A DNA stretch of 8,637 bases from Armatimonadota bacterium. GTDB taxonomy: Bacteria > Armatimonadota > UBA5829. The notes under the pieces are model-generated. The model did no database searches and was not told the origin of the DNA. It saw nothing but the letters and a program-made list of their open reading frames with translations. The first letter of the stretch is position 1; each line of letters begins with the position of its first letter. The stretch is taken from assembly GCA_026415535.1 (NCBI GenBank), contig JAOAGX010000080.1, positions 1 to 8,637 on the forward strand, given 5' to 3'. Made by a program: the position numbers and the translations under genes. This document shows, piece by piece, positions 1-5,988 of this stretch.

Positions 1-244
1 GAACGGGCGTCCCAACCTTCATTGTGCGAAACTTCAGCATCGTGAATCGCGACCCGCCTCTGCCTACCCGCTCCTGACGATACAACGCCGGACCAGCTGA
101 GTCCAAACGAACGACGAGCGCCACGATTGCAAGCAAAGGGCTCAGCAGCAGGAGCAGAATAACTCCTACAACCAAATCAATTACTCTCTTGATCGTTGGA
201 TATACGCCCGAAGTCGCGGCTGAAGCGCCCCTCTCGACGATCAT
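1..244 (-). CDS. Initiating polyprenyl-phosphate sugar-1-phosphate transferase, 3'-truncated by window edge
   Basis: Only the first 81 codons are present; the gene runs off the left edge. Seen: a short polar N-terminus, then KRVIDL (residues 19-24), one hydrophobic stretch to about residue 45 broken by Ser35-Pro36, then GPALYRQERVG (51-61) and FTMLKFRTM (67-75). These match the start of the bacterial sugar transferase family, in which a re-entrant helix kinked at Ser-Pro anchors the enzyme on the cytoplasmic membrane face and the Q-ERVG/KFRTM region begins the catalytic core. The family moves a sugar-1-phosphate from a nucleotide sugar to undecaprenyl phosphate, the committed step of repeat-unit assembly. 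The protein has only the compact PglC-like form, with no multi-span N-terminal domain as in WcaJ or WbaP. ATG at 242-244 overlaps the upstream stop as ATGA, with a GGAGAGAGGG purine run just before it, so translation is probably coupled to the SDR gene. The sugar donor cannot be read from the visible part. Confidence 0.92.
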   Translation of the reverse strand, partial: MIVERGASAATSGVYPTIKRVIDLVVGVILLLLLSPLLAIVALVVRLDSAGPALYRQERVGRGGSRFTMLKFRTMKVGTPV

Positions 245-1188
245 AAAGCCCTCTCTCCGTCTGTCCGCTGACCCAGATACCATGCAGCAATACGTTCACA
301 CGCTTCCTGCAAACCGAACGGGGGCGTGTATCCGGTTGCTTTTTGAAACGCCGCTATAGAGTATGAAACGGAGCACGTCATCGTGTCAAGCCGACCCCGA
401 TCGAGGAGAGGCGGCTTGTTCCCAACACGGGCAACAATCTCAATCCCTAAAGCCGCCGCCCACCATATTGGTGTCGGCACGGAGATTATGCGCGGTCTTC
501 TTCCCATCGCTTTGGCGAGAGCGAGAACGACTTCCCGCAAAGGATAAGACCGCTCGTCTCCGATTATGAACTTTCGCCCCAAACACTCCGGGTTTCCCAA
601 ACTTAACTCGACCGCGCGTGCGACATTGCCGATGTACGTGAACGGAATCGTAGCCCTGCCTCCTCGTGGAAGCGGAATAATGCCTCTCTCCACAAACGAA
701 CACAGCGATCTGGCCAACCCGCGCCCCTCCCCAAAGACCGAGGTCGGACGCAGGATCGTTATGGGCAGCCTGTCCTGGAACTCACAAAGCAGCCTTTCAC
801 CTTCGAGCTTACTCGCAGCGTATGGGGACTTAACAGGCCTCATCATATCCTCGGTAATACCTTGCCCGTTCCATCGGCCCATCGCTGCAACGCTCGACAG
901 ATGGACAAGCTGAGCAACGTTCTTTTCCGCGCAGGCCTTGGCCAGGTTTGCGAGGCCGTCAACGTTAACCTGTTGGAACAGCGCACGGCCTTTTTTGGAG
1001 CGGTCGGTAGCGTTGGCGTATCCGGCAGCGTTGACCACAATGTCGCCAGGCTCGATTACCGGAAGTAAACTCTCAATCCTAGTGAGATCCGCATCGAACT
1101 CGCTCGGGGCGAGCATTTCGATATCGATGTACCTAAGCAGATTCGAACCAACAAAGCCCGAACCGCCGAACAAGACTACTCTTGTCAT
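241..1188 (-). CDS. NAD(P)-dependent nucleotide-sugar epimerase/dehydratase/reductase (extended SDR)
   Basis: A 315-residue soluble Rossmann enzyme. The glycine motif GGSGFVG is at residues 8-14, the NAAGYAN segment at 53-59, candidate catalytic Ser98/Ser99 in HLSSV, and the Tyr-x3-Lys pair at Tyr123/Lys127 (YAASK). LRPTSVFGEG (146-155) and PFTYIGNVARA (182-192) are typical substrate-side elements of NDP-sugar SDRs. The part between the glycine motif and NAAG is short and contains a DADLT segment, as in RmlD-type 4-keto-sugar reductases, while the rest looks like UDP-GlcNAc epimerase or WbpV/WreQ-like proteins. I therefore assign the family firmly but not the reaction: 4-epimerase or 4-keto reductase are both possible. 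Its 4-nt overlap with the initiating transferase suggests that its product may be that enzyme's donor (inference). The ATG at 1186-1188 starts immediately before the Rossmann strand and has no Shine-Dalgarno sequence, which fits the very short leader predicted from the promoter upstream. Confidence 0.92.
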   Translation of the reverse strand: MTRVVLFGGSGFVGSNLLRYIDIEMLAPSEFDADLTRIESLLPVIEPGDIVVNAAGYANATDRSKKGRALFQQVNVDGLANLAKACAEKNVAQLVHLSSVAAMGRWNGQGITEDMMRPVKSPYAASKLEGERLLCEFQDRLPITILRPTSVFGEGRGLARSLCSFVERGIIPLPRGGRATIPFTYIGNVARAVELSLGNPECLGRKFIIGDERSYPLREVVLALAKAMGRRPRIISVPTPIWWAAALGIEIVARVGNKPPLLDRGRLDTMTCSVSYSIAAFQKATGYTPPFGLQEACERIAAWYLGQRTDGERAL

Positions 1189-1200
1189 AGCTTATGCAAT

Positions 1201-1229
1201 ACTATAGCTTGTGAGCCGGTCGAGATCAA
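1201..1229 (-). promoter_or_regulatory. Candidate sigma-70 promoter for the SDR/sugar transferase unit
   Basis: On the minus strand, TTGATC (1224-1229) and TATAGT (1201-1206) are separated by exactly 17 nt, good matches to the -35 and -10 consensus hexamers. The -10 box ends 12 nt before the SDR start codon, so transcription would begin only about 5-8 nt upstream of the ATG. That agrees with the absence of a Shine-Dalgarno sequence there. It also lies directly downstream of the hairpin that probably ends the PEP-CTERM transcript. The spacing and position are seen in the sequence; activity is inferred. Confidence 0.55.
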
Positions 1230-1232
1230 GTT

Positions 1233-1245
1233 GCCTGAATCAGGC
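1233..1245. promoter_or_regulatory. 13-nt palindrome beside the -35 box, possible operator
   Basis: GCCTGAATCAGGC is a perfect inverted repeat with 6-nt arms around a central A. It ends 3 nt from the putative -35 hexamer (1224-1229), a position where an activator or repressor dimer could touch RNA polymerase. The regulator is unknown. It could instead be a chance palindrome or part of the folded 3' end of the neighbouring transcript. Confidence 0.3.
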
Positions 1246-1250
1246 GGAGT

Positions 1251-1288
1251 ACAAGAAGTATGCCGACTCATTTACTGAGTCGGCATAC
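1251..1288 (-). terminator. Hairpin terminator after the PEP-CTERM gene
   Basis: GTATGCCGACTCA (1258-1270) and its exact reverse complement (1276-1288) form a 13-bp perfect stem with a 5-nt loop. It begins 27 nt after the PEP-CTERM stop codon and is followed on the minus strand by TTCTTGT (1257-1251). The stem is very stable but the U-tract is interrupted, so termination may be partial. The plus-strand side has no T-run, so it is directional. It separates the PEP-CTERM transcript from the SDR/sugar transferase unit. Confidence 0.65.
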
Positions 1289-1315
1289 GGTAAAACGAGG
1301 TCTGTGTGTCTGTTA

Positions 1316-1975
1316 TTACTTGGCCTTTTTGCGGCGCAGGCCCGAGAGAGTTCCCAAGAGCCCAGTTCCCAAAACCAACAGCGAAGCCGGCTCTGGAACA
1401 GGGTTCATTTTGGTTATTTGGCCACTCGCTGCCGTCGCGTCGTATGAGTAGCCGTTCTTCGGATCTACGGCTATTCTGAGCACGTCGGTCCCGCTAAGCG
1501 TCACGCTGCCGCTTAGAACCAGAGGAGCGGACGCGGTATTCGCAATGCTAACGTCACCTTGGATCAGCGGCGATCCCAGATTATTGTTGAGGAAAACTAG
1601 GGCCCGCGTCGTACAGCCGGGGCCGCCGCCGACATTCCAGAAGTTGAGCGCGAAAATGTACGTGCCCGCTGCGCCGGGCCTGTATTCCAGCACCGACCAA
1701 GAGCTTTGACCTGGATGAAACAGGACATCTTTCGGTCGAGCCCGCAGGTACGGGTACCCAGTGTCAGCGCCCGTTTTGCTAAACCACTTGCTCCTGTTAG
1801 TCACGTCCTTCATTTGAGAGAACGTTCCCGATTCGTAGTAAAGGGCGTAGAGAGCGTTATCACCCTGATTCTCCGGGAACGCCGTCAGCAAATCGAGACC
1901 GTAAGCTGTTACCGAGCTCATCGCGGTTGCCAGCACACACGCCATAACAACCCACTTGATACGACGATTTAACAT
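1316..1975 (-). CDS. PEP-CTERM sorting-domain surface protein
   Basis: A 219-residue exported protein. Residues 1-25 form a signal peptide: MLNRRIK, a hydrophobic core, then SVTAYG, with cleavage probably near 23-26. The C-terminus is a textbook PEP-CTERM signal: PVPEP (192-196), a hydrophobic helix (about 197-212) and the basic tail LRRKKAK (213-219). The family is known to be recognised by a membrane exosortase and to accompany EPS production. The middle (about 27-190) looks like a beta-sandwich: it has EYRPGAAGTYIFALNFW (97-113), the LVFLNNN strand (126-132), and a segment with LSGTDVLRIAVDPKNGYSYD (160-179). Such modules resemble carbohydrate-binding-like folds of other PEP-CTERM proteins, but I do not recognise a specific domain. 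Only one Cys (121) remains in the mature part. I chose ATG 1975 over an in-frame GTG at 2032 because GGAGG sits 8 nt upstream and the signal peptide begins there. The gene has its own sigma-54 promoter and terminator. Confidence 0.93.
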   Translation of the reverse strand: MLNRRIKWVVMACVLATAMSSVTAYGLDLLTAFPENQGDNALYALYYESGTFSQMKDVTNRSKWFSKTGADTGYPYLRARPKDVLFHPGQSSWSVLEYRPGAAGTYIFALNFWNVGGGPGCTTRALVFLNNNLGSPLIQGDVSIANTASAPLVLSGSVTLSGTDVLRIAVDPKNGYSYDATAASGQITKMNPVPEPASLLVLGTGLLGTLSGLRRKKAK

Positions 1976-2075
1976 AGCATAAGCCTCCGAATAGACCGCC
2001 GTGCAGCCTGCCGCCTGCCTTATAAACTGCACTCAGCAGTAGTTGCGAGAAAAACTTAGTATGACGAACGATCAC
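1976..2075 (-). other. Predicted ~100-nt 5' leader of the PEP-CTERM mRNA
   Basis: If transcription starts about 12 nt past the -12 element, the leader runs from about 2075 to 1976. It contains a 5-bp hairpin (ACTGC/GCAGT at 2026-2040, 5-nt loop) and a perfect tandem 7-mer (GGCAGGC twice, 2006-2019) not far upstream of the ribosome binding site. It has no recognisable riboswitch. The length is longer than translation needs, so post-transcriptional control is possible but unproven. Confidence 0.4.
1984..1988 (-). promoter_or_regulatory. Strong ribosome binding site that fixes the PEP-CTERM start
   Basis: On the minus strand GGAGG is followed by 8 nt and then ATG at 1973-1975. The in-frame GTG at 2030-2032, which would add 19 residues in front of the signal peptide, has no purine-rich site before it. 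An out-of-frame ATG at 1978-1980 is only 3 nt from GGAGG and opens just a three-codon frame. Confidence 0.85.
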
Positions 2076-2085
2076 CTGCTCTTTG

Positions 2086-2102
2086 TGCAAAAAGCGTGCC
2101 AA
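2086..2102 (-). promoter_or_regulatory. Sigma-54 (RpoN) -24/-12 promoter of the PEP-CTERM gene
   Basis: The minus strand reads TTGGCACGCTTTTTGCA. Against the RpoN consensus YTGGCACGrNNNTTGCW it differs only at the weakly conserved r position. The invariant GG (2099-2100) and GC (2087-2088) are separated by exactly 10 nt. Predicted start is about 2075, some 100 nt before the PEP-CTERM ATG. RpoN promoters need an AAA+ activator; in exosortase loci the PrsK/PrsR two-component pair is the known candidate, but it is not in this window. I found no clear activator-binding palindrome in the 87 nt between this site and the upstream stop codon. Confidence 0.82.
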
Positions 2103-2189
2103 AAGCTTGGTTGGTTGCGGGGCTTGCGACTGATGGCCGGAACACGAAGAACTGAGCAAACTTCAGGAGATTTGATTGGAGGGGTATGA

Positions 2190-3272
2190 CTAGCCTACTA
2201 CTTCTCGGTAAACCGCCAACGTGGATTCGACCATTTTGGATAGCGTAAAATGGGTTAGGCAGCGATGTCTGCCCGATTCGCCCAGCCTTCGTCGCTCTTC
2301 GGGGTGTCGCGCTAGGTACCTGAGCCTTTCCGACAAGCTGTTCACATCGCCCCGGGGCACTAGGTAACCCGTTTCACCATCTACTACGGCTTCGCTTACT
2401 CCTCCCACATCTGATGCAACCACGGGCAACCCGGCACGCATGGCCTCTAAGATGGCGTAAGGCAGTCCTTCCCAACGTGAAACCAGTGCGAAAATGTCAC
2501 AGTCGGCAAGGATTTGCGGCACATCATTTCTGCTACCCAAGAATCTCACCCGGTCCCTGATACCCAGGTCAAACGCAAGTGATTTAGACTCCTCAATGAG
2601 TTCGCCATCCCCCACGAGAAGCAGCTCGATTTCTTCGACCTTAGACACTGCTCGGATCAGAGCTGGCTGATCTTTCGATGGCGAGAAGCGTCCCACCATA
2701 ACGCACCGAACATTATCTCTCTGGGTATAGCTACTGCTTAGATCAGAAGCTTCAATCCCATTAGGTATCACTACTATTTGATCCGGATTGCCAACACCGC
2801 ACCGCAGTGCGAGTTCGCGGTCGTAGTTGGAAACACAGATTATTCGCGCAGCAAGAGGTGCGACCATGCGCTCGACCGCAATCGCAATCTTTCTACGTCT
2901 TTCGCTCACTCCCTCGGTAAAGGCCCAGCCATGCGCAGTAAACACCGAAGGGACTCCGGCTATTCGAGCAGCGACGCGCGCTATAATACCCGACTTAGTA
3001 GAATGCGCGTGGACCAGGTCGGGCTTAAACTCGCGGATTACTCGCAAAATAGATCTCAGTGCTGAAAGGTCGCGCAGTGGAGTTATTGAATTTGTGGGTG
3101 CAGGCACGACCCACGTCGGCACATTCATTGCCCGGGCCCTGTCAGTCAAGAATCCTGGTTCAAACGTGACAAGCCCCGGTTCGAGCTCGTTGCCTAAGTG
3201 ACCAATCAGATCCATTACATTGGTTTGTGCCCCCCCAGGTACTGACCTCGCTATTGCATACAGGACTTTCAT
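2190..3272 (-). CDS. GT4-family (GT-B fold) glycosyltransferase
   Basis: A 360-residue cytoplasmic retaining glycosyltransferase. The N-terminal acceptor domain shows GGAQ (14-17), DLVHAHSTKSG (85-95) and FTAHGW (111-116). VIPNGIE (168-174) marks the domain linker, and the C-terminal donor domain shows VGRFSPSKDQ (193-202), LLVGDGE (218-224) and RWEGLPYAILEAM (266-278). The E-x7-E pair is Glu268/Glu276, followed by GLPVVASDVGGVSE and NGETGYLV-like motifs (VDGETGYLV, 297-305). These are the standard nucleotide-sugar-binding features of family GT4 (PF13439/PF00534 type). Length and motifs are complete. It should add one sugar to the lipid-linked repeat unit; sugar and linkage cannot be inferred. 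ATG at 3270-3272 overlaps the polymerase stop as ATGA, with GGAG about 11 nt upstream. It is the last gene of the first transcription block, and I saw no clear terminator behind it. Confidence 0.95.
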   Translation of the reverse strand: MKVLYAIARSVPGGAQTNVMDLIGHLGNELEPGLVTFEPGFLTDRARAMNVPTWVVPAPTNSITPLRDLSALRSILRVIREFKPDLVHAHSTKSGIIARVAARIAGVPSVFTAHGWAFTEGVSERRRKIAIAVERMVAPLAARIICVSNYDRELALRCGVGNPDQIVVIPNGIEASDLSSSYTQRDNVRCVMVGRFSPSKDQPALIRAVSKVEEIELLLVGDGELIEESKSLAFDLGIRDRVRFLGSRNDVPQILADCDIFALVSRWEGLPYAILEAMRAGLPVVASDVGGVSEAVVDGETGYLVPRGDVNSLSERLRYLARHPEERRRLGESGRHRCLTHFTLSKMVESTLAVYREVVG

Positions 3273-4624
3273 CTCGTTGCCCGCTCCAAGCTTGTGGAAC
3301 AGCGCAAACGTTGGTCAGGCTTCCGCATTTTTGCTCCCGCCAACAGCTCCACCAAAAAGGCCAGTGCCAGAGCGCCAACTGCCCACTGGATCGTTTTGGC
3401 TGGTTCGCTGGTAAAGCCTCGAAAACATATGGAGAAGACGAACAGACTGAGCGGAGCAATAAGTCTTACTCTTCGCATCCAGCTATCCGCCACCCACGTT
3501 AAGAGTCCCGGAAACACGCCAAAAAAGAGGCCCAAAGCGCCAAAATTTAGGAAAAGCTCATTTGCGAAGGATACATGGAAACCAAAACTAGTCTCCTGGT
3601 AGTTAGCGCCATAAAAGAAGCTATTGACGATGTCGGTACCGGTGAGATAGCCGGACTCAACCCGAAACCGTGTGCTTGCAAACCTCGCCGGGATTGCCAA
3701 AAAACTGTACCCATCCTGGAATCCGTTTACGTTAACGTAATCGATTACGACTGGCCAAGAGTCTGCGTCGTCTAGGTTAGTGGTATAAAGCAGGACGGCC
3801 CGCACCTGATCTGACAGGCTTAAATTCTCGGCCGCACTAGCAGCAGCAATGGTCAAACTAACGTCATCCTCGCCCAGCAAGTACCGCACGGCAACATACT
3901 TGCCCATCGGTCTTAGCATCATTCCTATTAGAAAGAATACGGCGATACCTACAATCAAATGTCTGAACCTGAGTTTGCCGCCTTTTTCGAGAGCCCAGAG
4001 CACCAGGAGAATTCCGGTTATGACCATGCCCCGCATGAAAAGAAGGCTCAAGGCTGTGAGAGACACGGCAACAGCGATGACTAACATCCATATATTGATG
4101 CCAGCTCTCTTCATGTAGGCAATGACCCCGAACGGTATGAGCGCCGAGAAAGCCATAACAGCTATGGGAAAAATGTACTTACCTCCCGGAACTGCCGAGT
4201 TGATCGTCCCCGTCCGAGCTCCCGGCAGCCACGCACCTCCGGACACCAGCTGCAGTAAGCAAACCGCAACCAGTCCCAGGCAAAGAAGAATATAAAATGC
4301 CTTCGGCCTCACCACCTTCTCGATCGGATTAACAGCCACAGTGCGAGTCGAACACATCAGGATATAAGCAATCGAAAAGGAAAGAAAGAACACAAGCTGG
4401 TAAAGCAATCCATAATTGTATGCCTGCCAACTTACTCCGGAATCATAATTGGTGTAACCGCCCACCGAGGCTGCCAGTGCCGGTCTTAGGCTAAATGATA
4501 TGAGTGAGGTCAGCAAGAACCAGTGATAAACGCTAACCACTGGCCGACTGGTCAACGCAAAGGCAATTATTATAACCGCCGCGTGAGCAAGTGCCAATAA
4601 ATATGTGGTGCTCAAACTTTCCAT
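3269..4624 (-). CDS. Wzy-like oligosaccharide repeat-unit polymerase (polytopic membrane protein)
   Basis: A 451-residue inner-membrane protein with roughly ten to eleven hydrophobic segments, for example about 7-25, 33-50, 70-90, 109-127, 150-170, 177-197, 200-212, 222-240, 352-377, 389-402 and 413-430. A long hydrophilic segment (about 245-345), probably periplasmic, precedes GFHVSFANELFLNFGALGL (348-366). That pattern, a large loop followed by an E-x-FxxFGxxG helix, is typical of O-antigen/EPS polymerases, which are very divergent in sequence. The assignment rests on topology, that motif and position between the pyruvyl transferase and GT4 genes. It would join flipped undecaprenyl-linked units in the periplasm. 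An O-acetyltransferase-like or other membrane enzyme is less likely, and a WaaL-type ligase cannot be fully excluded. ATG 4624 has only a weak upstream purine site and lies 17 nt after the pyruvyl transferase stop, which suggests coupled translation. Confidence 0.78.
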   Translation of the reverse strand: MESLSTTYLLALAHAAVIIIAFALTSRPVVSVYHWFLLTSLISFSLRPALAASVGGYTNYDSGVSWQAYNYGLLYQLVFFLSFSIAYILMCSTRTVAVNPIEKVVRPKAFYILLCLGLVAVCLLQLVSGGAWLPGARTGTINSAVPGGKYIFPIAVMAFSALIPFGVIAYMKRAGINIWMLVIAVAVSLTALSLLFMRGMVITGILLVLWALEKGGKLRFRHLIVGIAVFFLIGMMLRPMGKYVAVRYLLGEDDVSLTIAAASAAENLSLSDQVRAVLLYTTNLDDADSWPVVIDYVNVNGFQDGYSFLAIPARFASTRFRVESGYLTGTDIVNSFFYGANYQETSFGFHVSFANELFLNFGALGLFFGVFPGLLTWVADSWMRRVRLIAPLSLFVFSICFRGFTSEPAKTIQWAVGALALAFLVELLAGAKMRKPDQRLRCSTSLERATR

Positions 4625-4641
4625 TATGAAACAGGCCCGAT

Positions 4642-5988
4642 TTACAGTTTCAACAATTGCTGAAGCTCACTAACTAGACGATTTCTATCAACCTGAGCTT
4701 TGGCCAGATTGACGCCCAGCTTGTGTTTCACATACTCGGTGCTTCCTAACATGTTGTCGAATATGCCGCACAGTCGCTCTCCAGTCACCTCATCTATGGG
4801 CACAACGTATTCGGCTAGTCCCATATCTTTCATAATCCCAGTGGCCTTGTTGCCACCATAAGCGATTGCCATCGAAGGCACTTCTAGGCCTTGCGCAAAC
4901 ACCACTGAATGAAACCTAGTGCCTACCACGTAATCCATGCACCCGTAGACCGATTTCAGCTCGCGGCAAGTTCCATCGTGGTCTACCCAGCTGTACTCGA
5001 CACCGTCCAGACGCTTAATGAGATCGAGTATCGCAAGCGAGTCGTTTTCGTGCGCACTAGGCCCCAGGACCTGGGTGACGAATACAGGGTGGAACCCTAG
5101 CGACGCGACATGTCTCACCAAAAAAGCAAGAGACTCAAGGTAACGATCGTAAAGACCGGATGGATCACGAGAACCGGGGAACCTATATGGGCGCACAGTG
5201 AAACCAACACAACGCTTGGAGCCTATAGGAACTCCAAATCGCCGGCATATTTCCAAACCGGTTTCGTCGTCCGCCGCAGGCAAGAAGTAGCCCAAGTCTG
5301 GAAACACCGGCACGTCACGACCCAGCAGTTCGCCCAGAGCTTTGGCCGATATACTTTCCCTCGCACAAACAAATTCGCACGAGCCTAAAGCCTTCTTAAC
5401 CTGACGCCTCACCCACAAGCCCACAAAAGGGCCAAAAGAGTTAGGCAGCACAACGACAGGTTTGCCCAGTCGATGAGCAAGATTAATGTAGAATAACTGA
5501 TACCACATTAGGTACGGCGCGCTAAGTCCTCCATAAGAATGAACAAAACCGCCACCTTTCACAACTACAACTCTAGCGCGCAAGAAGGCTTCGTAGGTTT
5601 TTCTCTGCCTTTTGCCGAGCAGAAATCCCGCTAACAAAGGAAATCGTGCGACAAGGAGGAACAATTGACCTCTCACAAAGTCCATAATCGAATGGGCGAT
5701 CATCAATGCAAGCGACAAACGCCCCTCTTTGATTCTGTCCTCAGGCCGGTACTTGCCCCTGCGCGGATGGGGGAGTAAACCTGGAAGAATTGTATGACCC
5801 AGCTCGCGGGTTTGATTCTCACACTGATCGACCTCGTCCGCACTGCCCACTATCGCGATCTCATTGGCAACACCGACATCTTTGATGAGCTCTATTGTTT
5901 CCCAAACAAGAGCCTGGTCTCCTTTGTTTAAGTCGAAGCAGCCAGGCACGATTATTGCCAACCGGTCATTCTCAGTCCATTTGCTCAC
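4642..5988 (-). CDS. Polysaccharide pyruvyl transferase family protein
   Basis: A 448-residue cytoplasmic protein when started at GTG 5986-5988. The frame is open upstream to 6261, but that extra 91 residues is Cys/Arg-rich, unlike any domain, and lies inside the flippase gene. The GTG overlaps the flippase stop as GTGA and has GAGGG just upstream, so I take it as the true start. Family marks (PF04230 type): FDLNKGDQAL (18-27), VVVVKGGGFVHSYGG (140-154), VVLPNSFGPF (179-188), the CARES segment (208-212), FPDLGYFL (229-236), and VGTRFHSV with Arg358/His360 (355-362) followed by AYGGNK (376-381). Members transfer the enolpyruvyl-derived group of phosphoenolpyruvate to a sugar as a ketal, adding negative charge to EPS; some family members instead act on secondary cell-wall polymers. 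The sugar acceptor is unknown. Its place between flippase and polymerase genes supports decoration of the lipid-linked repeat unit. Confidence 0.9.
   Translation of the reverse strand: MSKWTENDRLAIIVPGCFDLNKGDQALVWETIELIKDVGVANEIAIVGSADEVDQCENQTRELGHTILPGLLPHPRRGKYRPEDRIKEGRLSLALMIAHSIMDFVRGQLFLLVARFPLLAGFLLGKRQRKTYEAFLRARVVVVKGGGFVHSYGGLSAPYLMWYQLFYINLAHRLGKPVVVLPNSFGPFVGLWVRRQVKKALGSCEFVCARESISAKALGELLGRDVPVFPDLGYFLPAADDETGLEICRRFGVPIGSKRCVGFTVRPYRFPGSRDPSGLYDRYLESLAFLVRHVASLGFHPVFVTQVLGPSAHENDSLAILDLIKRLDGVEYSWVDHDGTCRELKSVYGCMDYVVGTRFHSVVFAQGLEVPSMAIAYGGNKATGIMKDMGLAEYVVPIDEVTGERLCGIFDNMLGSTEYVKHKLGVNLAKAQVDRNRLVSELQQLLKL

Noticed and set aside
1976..2032. Starting the PEP-CTERM protein at the GTG at 2030-2032, adding 19 residues.
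   Set aside because: There is no ribosome binding site before it, and it would put a non-hydrophobic segment in front of an otherwise perfect signal peptide; ATG 1975 has GGAGG at 8 nt.
2103..2189. Activator-binding palindromes upstream of the sigma-54 promoter, or a terminator behind the GT4 gene.
   Set aside because: Only short, weak repeats are present (for example TTGCG twice with 9-nt period); none is symmetric or stable enough to call.
2827..3201. A 124-codon plus-strand open frame opposite the GT4 gene.
   Set aside because: It is antisense to conserved GT4 motifs and has no family features or plausible gene context.
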